DNA of 6,347 bases from Bacteroidota bacterium (GTDB lineage Bacteria; Bacteroidota; Bacteroidia; Chitinophagales; Chitinophagaceae), in NCBI GenBank assembly GCA_029778965.1, contig JAKPBL010000336.1, positions 1 through 6,347 of the forward strand. The letters run 5' to 3'. Both the position numbers and the translations under genes were made by a program. Below, piece by piece: positions 1 through 5,772 of the stretch. The notes below the pieces were generated by a model. The model ran no database searches. It was not told where the DNA came from and saw only the letters and a list, made by a program, of their open reading frames with translations. Every line of letters begins with the position of its first letter. The stretch's first letter is position 1.

Positions 1-3
1 GCA

Positions 4-26
4 GTTTTCCACAAAACGGAGTTTTG
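4..26. repeat. Nested inverted repeats GTTTT / CAAAAC / GTTTTG
   Basis: GTTTT at 4-8 can pair with AAAAC at 13-17 across a 4-nt loop. CAAAAC at 12-17 can instead pair with GTTTTG at 21-26 across the 3-nt loop GGA. The middle arm is shared, so the two small hairpins exclude each other. The stems are short and AT-rich, so chance is a serious alternative. The left edge of the window hides whatever lies upstream. Confidence 0.3.
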
Positions 27-121
27 GCACAGTTTCTGGAATTATTTCCCAAAGCAGTCAATCATGGAAATGTACAGGTGCTATTATACAATATTGGCCG
101 GGGTAGACGTTGTAATTGTCT

Positions 122-143
122 AACCGTAAGTTTTTCTACGGTT
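122..143. terminator. Perfect 7-bp hairpin, possible transcript end
   Basis: AACCGTA at 122-128 and TACGGTT at 137-143 are exact reverse complements separated by an 8-nt loop containing five T. On neither strand is the stem followed by a clean T run, so it is not a textbook intrinsic terminator. It sits 50-70 nt past the hemJ stop codon on the leftward strand. It also begins directly after the TAA (121-123) that closes an open rightward frame. A role as a bidirectional transcript-end structure is inferred only. Confidence 0.25.
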
Positions 144-163
144 TAGGGTTGAGGGGTTAAGAT

Positions 164-183
164 AGGGGGTAGTCGTGCCCCCT
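164..183 (-). terminator. GC-rich hairpin just past hemJ, probable terminator-like element
   Basis: AGGGGG at 164-169 and CCCCCT at 178-183 form a perfect 6-bp stem with an 8-nt loop. The structure begins 9 nt beyond the hemJ TGA (193-195) in the direction of leftward transcription. That is where the hemH-hemJ transcript would be expected to end or be protected from 3' exonucleases. The leftward strand continues with ATCTTAA and not a strong U tract, so efficient intrinsic termination is uncertain. Confidence 0.4.
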
Positions 184-192
184 TCCTCTGTT

Positions 193-762
193 TCAGGAGG
201 CCTGCTTTTTGTCACCTGATTTCTCCCTGCTTTTTTTGTACAGCCTTACGGCCACCATCAGCACCAGGGCCAGGGCCACGATACCGGCGGTACCATACAG
301 CCAACTCAGGCTTTGTTTGACGGTTGCCAGGAACACGATGGCGAACAACAGCACCGTCGAGACCTCATTCCAGCCCCGCAATTTCCCCGAACTGTACCTG
401 AATTCTCCCCGTTCCTGCTGTTTGTAGATGCGGTGCAGGCTCCAGTGATAAGCATAAAGCAATAGTACGAATCCCAGTTTTACCAGCAGCCAGCGGCCGG
501 CGGCCTGGCCCAGCAGCCGGTCCCACTGCCCCGTTACCATTACGGTAAGCCCCAGCACCAGCGTGATCACCGCCGAGGGCCAGGTGATGATATACCAGAG
601 CCGGCGCATCATGATGCCCAGTTGCCGGCGTATAATGTGTTTTTCCGGCTCCGGCCGGTCGCCCGCTTCGGTATTGTAAATGAAGAAACGCGGCATATAA
701 AACAGCCCGGCAAACCAGGTTACCACAAATATGATATGCAGGGCTTTCAGGTAGGGATACAT
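193..762 (-). CDS. hemJ: HemJ-family protoporphyrinogen IX oxidase (membrane protein)
   Basis: The product is a 189-residue integral membrane protein of the HemJ / COG1981 (formerly UPF0093) family, which converts protoporphyrinogen IX to protoporphyrin IX in bacteria lacking HemG and HemY. The N-terminus (LKALHIIFVVTWFAGLFY, residues 5-22) carries the family hallmark with conserved His9. A second hallmark, WLLVKLGFVLLLYAYH at 91-106, includes conserved Lys95, and RGWNEV at 129-134 matches the third conserved block. Hydrophobic segments lie near 5-25, 57-78, 91-108, 135-150 and 155-173, so about five membrane spans are predicted. The last one plus a Lys/Arg/Ser-rich tail is an extension beyond the roughly 140-residue proteobacterial form. 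The frame stays open far upstream into hemH, but the ATG at 760-762 starts exactly at the family N-terminus and overlaps the hemH TGA by one base (TGATG). Cotranscription and coupled translation with hemH are inferred. HemJ supplies the direct substrate of HemH. Confidence 0.95.
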   Translation of the reverse strand: MYPYLKALHIIFVVTWFAGLFYMPRFFIYNTEAGDRPEPEKHIIRRQLGIMMRRLWYIITWPSAVITLVLGLTVMVTGQWDRLLGQAAGRWLLVKLGFVLLLYAYHWSLHRIYKQQERGEFRYSSGKLRGWNEVSTVLLFAIVFLATVKQSLSWLYGTAGIVALALVLMVAVRLYKKSREKSGDKKQAS

Positions 763-1790
763 CACGCCTCCGCTGTTTGGGGTTCGCTGATATAGCTGCG
801 CAGCGCTTCCACCCATTTGGGATGGGTGTTCAGGCAGGGGATCGCCGTGAAAGCCTCTCCGCCGGCATGTAAAAATATTTCGCGGCCCTCTACGGCAATT
901 TCTTCCAGTGTTTCCAGGCAATCGCTCACGAAGGCCGGGCAGACCACCAGCAGCTTTTTGATCCCCTCTGCCGGCATTTGCGCCAGCCGTACGGCAGTAT
1001 AGGGTTTCAGCCATTCTTCACGGCCCAGCCTCGACTGGAAAGAGATACTGAACCGGCCGGGCGCCAGTTGCAGCTCTTCCGCCACCTGTTTTGTGGTATG
1101 CAGGCACTGGTACCGGTAACAGGTTGCCTGTATGCCGGGCGACTGGCAGCAGGTATCTGGCGACAACAGGTGGTGGGTGCCCGCCGGGTCGTTCTGGGTT
1201 ATATGCCTTTCAGGCACTCCGTGATAGCTGAAAAGAATATGATCGTGGTCACTATTCAGGTACGGGCGGATGCTGGCGGCGAGGGCGTCAATATAAGCCG
1301 GATCATTGTAATAAGGGCGCAATACGCGCAGCCGGAAGCCATAACCGCCTTCCGCATATTGTTCTTTCGCATATTCGGCGGCGGTCTCATAGCTGCTCAT
1401 CGCGAAATGCGGATACAACGGTATCACCAGCACCTCTTCGAGCGATGGTTCACGGCGAAGCAATTCTTCATACGCCTGCCGTGGCGACGGATTGCCATAC
1501 CGCATCGCGATGGTAACCGGATCGTGCATACCTTCCTGCACAGCCGCTTCCAGTTGACGGGTAAGCACGATCAGCGGCGAGCCTTCATCGGTCCAGATGC
1601 TCCTGTACGCAGCCGCCGATTTGGGCGCCCGGAAAGGAACAATGATGCCTCTGACCAGTAAAAGACGCGACAACCAGGGCATGTCGATCACCCGTTTGTC
1701 CATCAGGAATTCATTCAGGTACCGGCGCACATCGCTGACCGAAGTTGAGTCGGGAGAGCCCAGGTTCATCAGCACTATTCCACGTTTCAT
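762..1790 (-). CDS. hemH: Ferrochelatase (protoporphyrin-type HemH) with Cys-rich insertion
   Basis: The 342-residue product inserts Fe2+ into protoporphyrin IX to form protohaem, the last step of the pathway. The N-terminus (GIVLMNLGSPDS, 4-15) and the block FLMDKRVID (28-36) are typical of the family. The catalytic motif SYHGVPERH at 188-196 contains His190. FQSRLGREEWLKPYT (251-265) and CPAFVSDCLETLEEIA (284-299) give the acidic residues Glu293 and Glu297 expected on the metal path. Between the catalytic His and the helix starting at about 230 lies an insertion of about 20 residues relative to the E. coli enzyme as I remember it. It has Cys214, Cys215 and Cys224, with Cys229 following. Cysteines in this region ligate a [2Fe-2S] cluster in some bacterial ferrochelatases, so a cluster is possible here but unproven. 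The ATG at 1788-1790 gives the canonical N-terminus. The gene is first in the leftward unit, divergent from hemA and overlapping hemJ by one base. Confidence 0.97.
   Translation of the reverse strand: MKRGIVLMNLGSPDSTSVSDVRRYLNEFLMDKRVIDMPWLSRLLLVRGIIVPFRAPKSAAAYRSIWTDEGSPLIVLTRQLEAAVQEGMHDPVTIAMRYGNPSPRQAYEELLRREPSLEEVLVIPLYPHFAMSSYETAAEYAKEQYAEGGYGFRLRVLRPYYNDPAYIDALAASIRPYLNSDHDHILFSYHGVPERHITQNDPAGTHHLLSPDTCCQSPGIQATCYRYQCLHTTKQVAEELQLAPGRFSISFQSRLGREEWLKPYTAVRLAQMPAEGIKKLLVVCPAFVSDCLETLEEIAVEGREIFLHAGGEAFTAIPCLNTHPKWVEALRSYISEPQTAEA
767..771 (-). promoter_or_regulatory. Shine-Dalgarno-like GGAGG before hemJ
   Basis: On the leftward strand GGAGG lies 4 nt upstream of the hemJ ATG, inside the last codons of hemH. 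The spacing is shorter than ideal. It stands out because the other starts in the window have weak or no such motif. It supports the short HemJ start over the long upstream extension of the frame. Confidence 0.45.
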
Positions 1791-1811
1791 TGCATTGAAA
1801 TAAGATTAAAA

Positions 1812-1834
1812 AACAATATGAATCAACAATATGA
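1812..1834. repeat. Direct repeat AACAATATGA x2 in the hemH-hemA spacer
   Basis: AACAATATGA occurs perfectly at 1812-1821 and again at 1825-1834, 13 bp start to start, with ATC between. It lies in the AT-rich half of the hemH-hemA intergenic region, about 22 bp from the hemH start codon and about 77 bp upstream of the preferred hemA start. Tandem half-sites are a common layout for transcription-factor operators, for instance AraC-type activators. A regulatory role is inferred from position only, and no regulator gene is visible in the window. If hemA instead starts at 1818, the repeat would mostly be coding. Confidence 0.4.
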
Positions 1835-1878
1835 CATTCACCTGACAGTTTGCCCTGGCGCCTTAACCGGCGAGCAAG

Positions 1879-1886
1879 TATTTTTG
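1879..1886 (+). promoter_or_regulatory. Bacteroidota -7 element (TATTTTTG), putative hemA promoter
   Basis: TATTTTTG matches the Bacteroidota sigma-ABfr -7 consensus TAnnTTTG exactly. Transcription would start near 1893, giving a short leader of about 18 nt before the ATG at 1911. A TTTG stands upstream at 1849-1852, but the 26-nt spacer is longer than the roughly 17-23 nt usually quoted for the -33 element, so only the -7 part is convincing. The placement argues for the 1911 start, since a start at 1818 would bury this element in the gene. Confidence 0.4.
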
Positions 1887-1901
1887 TGTCGGCATTACTT
1901 A

Positions 1902-1909
1902 CAAAGATA
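1902..1909 (-). promoter_or_regulatory. Bacteroidota -7 element (TATCTTTG) on the leftward strand, putative hemH promoter
   Basis: On the reverse strand 1909-1902 reads TATCTTTG, an exact TAnnTTTG match. It would start leftward transcription near 1895 and leave a hemH leader of about 105 nt that includes the 1812-1834 direct repeat. No well-spaced TTG -33 element is seen: candidate CAA triplets on the forward strand begin at 1924 and 1938, giving spacers of 14 and 28 nt. A one-mismatch element (TATTGTTG, 1831-1824 on the reverse strand) closer to hemH is an alternative. Confidence 0.3.
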
Positions 1910-1910
1910 T

Positions 1911-3122
1911 ATGGGAGATTATCCAAAAGAACTGCAGCAATTTTTTCTGGTTGGTATCAGCTACAAGAAATCCGACGCCGCCACGCGCAGCCGGTTTGCC
2001 GTTCAACCCGAACAATACGAAGCCATTCTCCAACTGGCGGCTCAATCTTCCATCGCTGAACTGTTTGTACTCTCCACCTGTAACCGTACGGAAATTTATG
2101 GCATCGCGCGCGACGCCGATCAACTGATCAGCCTGCTATGCCAGGTAACAGGCGAACCCGCGGCCTTGTTCAAATCAATTGCGTATATCCATCGGGGTAA
2201 GGGAGCGGTAAACCACCTGTTCGAAGTGGCAGCGGGGCTCGACTCGCAGATACTGGGCGATTATGAGATCGTGGGACAGATCAAAACCGCCATCCGCATC
2301 GCCAAAGAAGCGCAGATGGTCGGCTCTTTTATAGAACGGCTGTACAACCAGGTATTGCAGGCTTCCAAGCAGATTAAAAATAATACGGCACTCAGCGCCG
2401 GCACGGTTTCGGTTGCTTTCGCCACCATTCAGTACCTGCGCGAAGCCGTACCCGACATTGCAAATAAAAAAGTGCTGCTGGTGGGAACCGGCAAGATCGG
2501 CCGCAATACCGGCAAGAACCTGGTCGATTACCTGGGTTGCAAACAGATCACGCTGATCAACAGAACAGCCGAAAAAGCGGTTACACTTGCCCGTGAGCTG
2601 GGCGCCGTTTCCCAACCGTTGGAAGCCCTCGCGGACAGCCTGGCGACCGCCGATATCATCATCGTTGCAGCCAATGCGCCCGAGTCGATCATCGTACCGG
2701 GAATGGTCAACAACCGGCGCAGGCAATGGTTCATCGATCTTTCCATTCCCAATAATATCCACCCCCGCATTGCCGGTCTCGCCAACAAGCATCTACTGAA
2801 TGTCGACACTTTGTCGCGGCTGAAAGACGAAACCCTGCAAAAAAGAATGCAGGAGCTGCCCAAAGCCCGTTACATCATCAATGAGCAAATGACCGAGTTC
2901 ACCGACTGGTGTCAGATGCGCAAGCAAATGATCGTGCTGGGCCAGGTAAAACGCAAGCTGGAAGAATACAACAGTACCAGTACCTTTGCCTCGCATGAAG
3001 ACGCGGCTTTCCGCATTCAGAAAGTACTGAATAACATGGCCGCCAAAATGCGGGTACACAACCGGCGCGGTTGCCAGTACCTGGAAGCGATCAACGACTT
3101 CATCGGCTTTGGGGTAAATTAA
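1911..3122 (+). CDS. hemA: Glutamyl-tRNA reductase
   Basis: The 403-residue product is the NADPH-dependent enzyme that reduces glutamyl-tRNA(Glu) to glutamate-1-semialdehyde, the first committed step of the C5 tetrapyrrole route. Residues 12-20 (FLVGISYKK) and STCNRTEIY (55-63) carry the catalytic block, with nucleophile Cys57. LGDYEIVGQIK (116-126) corresponds to the family LGExQIxGQxK motif with Asp for Glu. VGTGKIG (191-197) is the NADPH-binding glycine motif, followed by LINRT (215-219) and IDLSIPNNI (275-283). A helical C-terminal dimerisation region occupies about 300-403. The same frame is open from an ATG at 1818, adding 31 residues. I prefer 1911 because the family N-terminus starts close to FLVGISYKK, the added residues are not family-like, and an exact Bacteroidota -7 element lies at 1879-1886. 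It heads the rightward operon and is followed by hemC after only 2 nt. The first enzyme is the usual control point of the pathway. Confidence 0.95.
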   Translation: MGDYPKELQQFFLVGISYKKSDAATRSRFAVQPEQYEAILQLAAQSSIAELFVLSTCNRTEIYGIARDADQLISLLCQVTGEPAALFKSIAYIHRGKGAVNHLFEVAAGLDSQILGDYEIVGQIKTAIRIAKEAQMVGSFIERLYNQVLQASKQIKNNTALSAGTVSVAFATIQYLREAVPDIANKKVLLVGTGKIGRNTGKNLVDYLGCKQITLINRTAEKAVTLARELGAVSQPLEALADSLATADIIIVAANAPESIIVPGMVNNRRRQWFIDLSIPNNIHPRIAGLANKHLLNVDTLSRLKDETLQKRMQELPKARYIINEQMTEFTDWCQMRKQMIVLGQVKRKLEEYNSTSTFASHEDAAFRIQKVLNNMAAKMRVHNRRGCQYLEAINDFIGFGVN

Positions 3123-3124
3123 AC

Positions 3125-4048
3125 ATGAAACAGGAACCGGTTATCATCGGAACGCGCGACAGCGAGCTCGCGTTATGGCAGGCCCGTTTGGTGCTGGAAG
3201 GGCTGCAGCGTCGCGGCATAGAAGGCGTGCTTGCCCCGCTGAAAAGCGAAGGCGATATCGACCTTGTTACGCCGCTGTATGCCATGGGCGTACAGGGTGT
3301 ATTCACCCGCGCGCTCGATGCCGCTTTACTGGCCGGCCGCATCGACATCGCCGTTCACTCCATGAAAGATGTGCCCACGCAACTGGCACAGGGCATTCAG
3401 CAGGCGGCCGTATTGCCTCGTGGCAACCACCGCGATATACTGGTTCCCAAAAAAGAAACGGATTTCCTCCACAGCGACGACTACGCCGCCGTTATCGCCA
3501 CCAGCTCCATTCGCCGCAAGGCCCAATGGCTGCACCGCTACCCGCAACATCGGCTCGTTAACCTGCGCGGCAATGTAAACACCCGCCTGCGCAAATTGCA
3601 GGAAGAAAACTGGGATGCCGCCATCTTTGCGGCCGCCGGACTGGAGCGAATCGGTTTGCGGCCCGCCAGCGCCGTCAACCTCGACTGGATGCTGCCCGCG
3701 CCCGCCCAGGGAGCCATTATGGTGGTATGCCGGCAGAACGACGCAGCCTCTTTTGAAAAGCTGCACCTGCTCAACCATGCCGAAACGGCGCTTTGCACGA
3801 AAACAGAAAGGGATTTCCTCAATACCCTGATGGGTGGCTGCTCTACGCCTATCAGCGCGCTGGCGCAGATGGAAAATGACCGGCTGCATTTTCGCGGCGC
3901 CGTTCACGCCACCGACGGGTCCGCCGCCCTGCACATAGAAAAAACAGCAGATGCAGACGAGATGGCACATACCGGCATGCTGGCTGCCAAAGAGCTGCTC
4001 GACAAAGGAGCGGCTGAACTGGTAACAAAAAGCAGGAATCATGGATGA
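3125..4048 (+). CDS. hemC: Porphobilinogen deaminase (hydroxymethylbilane synthase)
   Basis: The 307-residue cytosolic enzyme joins four porphobilinogen units into the linear tetrapyrrole hydroxymethylbilane. IGTRDSELALWQA (8-20) is the N-terminal signature. DIAVHSMKDVPT (74-85) holds catalytic Asp82. ATSSIRRKAQW (125-135) and NLRGNVNTRLRKL (146-158) give the arginines that bind cofactor and substrate carboxylates. MLPAPAQGAI (189-198) follows. GGCSTPIS (237-244) contains Cys239, the attachment site of the dipyrromethane cofactor. The length is close to the E. coli enzyme (313 aa). The frame is open upstream into the end of hemA, but the ATG at 3125 places the signature correctly at the N-terminus, 2 nt after the hemA TAA. 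The last 8 nt overlap hemD, whose enzyme consumes the unstable product before it cyclises spontaneously to the wrong isomer. Confidence 0.97.
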   Translation: MKQEPVIIGTRDSELALWQARLVLEGLQRRGIEGVLAPLKSEGDIDLVTPLYAMGVQGVFTRALDAALLAGRIDIAVHSMKDVPTQLAQGIQQAAVLPRGNHRDILVPKKETDFLHSDDYAAVIATSSIRRKAQWLHRYPQHRLVNLRGNVNTRLRKLQEENWDAAIFAAAGLERIGLRPASAVNLDWMLPAPAQGAIMVVCRQNDAASFEKLHLLNHAETALCTKTERDFLNTLMGGCSTPISALAQMENDRLHFRGAVHATDGSAALHIEKTADADEMAHTGMLAAKELLDKGAAELVTKSRNHG

Positions 4049-4742
4049 CCGGCCGGTTTTAATCAGCACCAATATATTGCCCGCATCGCTGGTGGAAGCC
4101 GCTACCGAACGGGGTGTGCTGGTAAAAAATCTTCCGTTCATAGAAACATTTCTGCTGGAAGACATCGAGACCATCAGTGAAATAGAATCGGTTCTCCAGT
4201 TGATGACCACGGTTATATTCACCAGCCAGGAAGCCATTCAGGCAATAGCCGCGCACATGGATGATATCATTCCCGACTGGCGCATCTATTGCACCGCGCC
4301 CGCAACAGCCGCGCTGGCGGCCCGTCAGTTTGGCGAAGAAGCCATTGCCGGTACGGCACCCGATGGAGTGGGGCTCGCTTCGGTCATTATGGAAGAGGAA
4401 AAGCCGGATGAAATCTTTTTTTTCTGCGGGAGAAAACACCGCCGCGAATTGCCCGAACTCTTAACCGCCGCCGGTTTCGATCTCAACCTCATTGAAGTAT
4501 ATGATACGCAGCCGGTATCACATACCGTGAGCGGCGACTACGCCGGTGTGTTGTTTTTCAGCCCCTCGGCAGCCGACAGCTTCTTCGCCACCAACAAGCT
4601 GTCGCCGCACAGCATCGCCTTCGCCATCGGCGATACAACGGCCACGGCTATCCGAAAACACAGCGCCAACAGAATAGTGACGGCCGGGCAGCCCGACAAA
4701 GAATTATTACTCAACCTGGCACTCGAAATACTGACAACATGA
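4041..4742 (+). CDS. hemD: Uroporphyrinogen-III synthase
   Basis: The 233-residue enzyme closes hydroxymethylbilane and inverts ring D to give uroporphyrinogen III. The family is poorly conserved, so the call rests on both sequence and position. VIFTSQEAI (58-66), [13 protein letters not shown] (126-138), EVYDT (152-156), [11 protein letters not shown] (171-181) and [11 protein letters not shown] (194-204) match the two-domain HemD pattern in order. In particular, [10 protein letters not shown] and AIGxTTAxAI are the usual C-terminal landmarks. The length fits single-function HemD, with no fused methyltransferase. The ATG at 4041 lies in the last 8 nt of hemC, and the TGA overlaps the hemE ATG in an ATGA junction, so translational coupling on both sides is likely. 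A run of eight T (4416-4423) sits inside the FFF codons. Confidence 0.92.
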   Translation: MDDRPVLISTNILPASLVEAATERGVLVKNLPFIETFLLEDIETISEIESVLQLMTTVIFTSQEAIQAIAAHMDDIIPDWRIYCTAPATAALAARQFGEEAIAGTAPDGVGLASVIMEEEKPDEIFFFCGRKHRRELPELLTAAGFDLNLIEVYDTQPVSHTVSGDYAGVLFFSPSAADSFFATNKLSPHSIAFAIGDTTATAIRKHSANRIVTAGQPDKELLLNLALEILTT

Positions 4743-5770
4743 CGAACCTGAAGAACGACCTTATCTTACGTGTATTGAAAGGAGAAAAAACGGAGCGCGT
4801 GCCGGTATGGATGATGCGCCAGGCAGGAAGGTTCCTGCCCGAGTACCGTGTACTACGCGAAAAATACGGCTTCTTCGAGCGCTGCCAGACCCCCGAACTG
4901 GCCACCGAGATCACGCTTCAACCCATCGACCGCCTTGGCGTAGATGCAGCCATCCTTTTCAGCGATATACTGGTAGTACCCCAGGCCATGGGGATGGAAG
5001 TGCAACTGGTGGAAAGCAAGGGCCCGCTCCTGCCCGCGCCCATTCAGTCGGCCGCCGATCTCAGCCGCGTCAGCGTTCCCGATGTACACGACCGGCTGCA
5101 TTATGTGTTTGATGCCATCCGCCTGATAAAAAAAGAGCTCAACGGCCGCGTGCCGCTGATCGGTTTTGCCGGCTCGCCGTGGACCCTGCTCTGTTATATG
5201 GTGCAGGGCAAGGGCAGCAAAACATTCGACGAAGCCAAGGCCTTTTGCTACCAGCAACCCGAAACAGCTCATCGCCTGCTGCAAATGATCACCGACACCA
5301 CGATTGCTTACCTGCGCGCGCAGATCGAAGCGGGCGCCGACCTGCTGCAGGTGTTCGACAGTTGGGGCGGACTGCTGAACGAACAGGATTTTGAACAACT
5401 TTCGCTGCAATACATGCGCCAGATCGTAACCGCGCTGGGTGACCGGGTTCCGGTTATACTGTTCGCGAAAGGCGCCTGGTTTGCGCTGGCCGAAATGAAA
5501 GCGACCGGCGCCGCCGGTTTGGGCATCGACTGGTGCGTGAGTGCGCAAAAGGCGCGTAGCTTTGCAGGTGATGACATCGTATTGCAAGGCAATTTCGACC
5601 CGGCCTGGCTGCTGGCGCCGACGCCGGTTATCAAAGCCAAAACGAAAGAGATGCTGCAAGCCTTCGGCGGCCATCATCATATCGCCAACCTCGGTCATGG
5701 CATACTGCCCCACGTGCCGGTTGATCATGCCCGCGCCTTTGTAGATACGGTTAAAGAATGTACGGTTTAG
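4739..5770 (+). CDS. hemE: Uroporphyrinogen decarboxylase
   Basis: The 343-residue cofactor-independent enzyme removes four carboxyl groups from uroporphyrinogen III to give coproporphyrinogen [20 protein letters not shown] (21-37) is the strongest signature and supplies Arg27 and Arg31. [13 protein letters not shown] (74-86) contains the catalytic Asp76. [16 protein letters not shown] (142-157) has Tyr153. QVFDSWGG (204-211) has Ser208, and NLGHGILP (317-324) has His320. These are all positions matched to the known active site. The length is typical and no residue expected from the family looks missing. The ATG at 4739 overlaps the hemD stop by 4 nt, and hemF begins 2 nt after the TAG. No Shine-Dalgarno motif is visible, so reinitiation by ribosomes finishing hemD is the likely mode of translation. 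Confidence 0.98.
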   Translation: MTNLKNDLILRVLKGEKTERVPVWMMRQAGRFLPEYRVLREKYGFFERCQTPELATEITLQPIDRLGVDAAILFSDILVVPQAMGMEVQLVESKGPLLPAPIQSAADLSRVSVPDVHDRLHYVFDAIRLIKKELNGRVPLIGFAGSPWTLLCYMVQGKGSKTFDEAKAFCYQQPETAHRLLQMITDTTIAYLRAQIEAGADLLQVFDSWGGLLNEQDFEQLSLQYMRQIVTALGDRVPVILFAKGAWFALAEMKATGAAGLGIDWCVSAQKARSFAGDDIVLQGNFDPAWLLAPTPVIKAKTKEMLQAFGGHHHIANLGHGILPHVPVDHARAFVDTVKECTV

Positions 5771-5772
5771 TC

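Larger units (their letters stand above)
1..192. other. Left flank with no supportable gene
   Basis: This stretch lies downstream of the leftward hemH-hemJ unit. It contains no complete ORF of useful size. All three forward frames happen to be open from the left edge, with first stops at 104-106, 121-123 and 144-146, so the 3' end of a rightward gene entering from the left cannot be excluded. No frame gives a recognisable protein. The frame ending in TAA at 121-123 has the most G/C-rich third positions and is followed at once by a hairpin, which makes it the least unlikely candidate. What can be seen is a set of short inverted repeats (4-26, 122-143, 164-183), listed separately. Confidence 0.5.

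Noticed and set aside
763..1014. Upstream extension of the hemJ frame to an ATG at 1014, adding 84 residues
   Set aside because: The added residues are Arg/Gly-rich, lie wholly antisense-free inside hemH in another frame of the same strand, and precede the exact family N-terminus at 762. It is a shadow of hemH coding sequence.
978..1661. A 227-codon open frame on the + strand antisense to hemH
   Set aside because: hemH on the opposite strand has every family motif. The antisense product resembles no known protein and reflects the codon bias of the real gene.
1855..1875. CGCC-TTAACC-GGCG short inverted repeat in the hemH-hemA spacer
   Set aside because: The arms are only four bases and of common composition, so it is not distinguishable from chance.
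3071..3124. Extension of hemC to an ATG at 3071, 18 codons upstream
   Set aside because: It would overlap hemA by over 50 nt and push the conserved N-terminal signature inward. ATG 3125 sits 2 nt after the hemA stop and gives the usual N-terminus.
3326..4237. A 303-codon open frame antisense to hemC and the start of hemD
   Set aside because: It runs across the junction of two certain genes and has no recognisable domain, so it is explained by codon-usage shadowing.
4853..5728. A 291-codon open frame antisense to hemE
   Set aside because: It is fully covered by hemE, which is unmistakable. The translation has no known motif.
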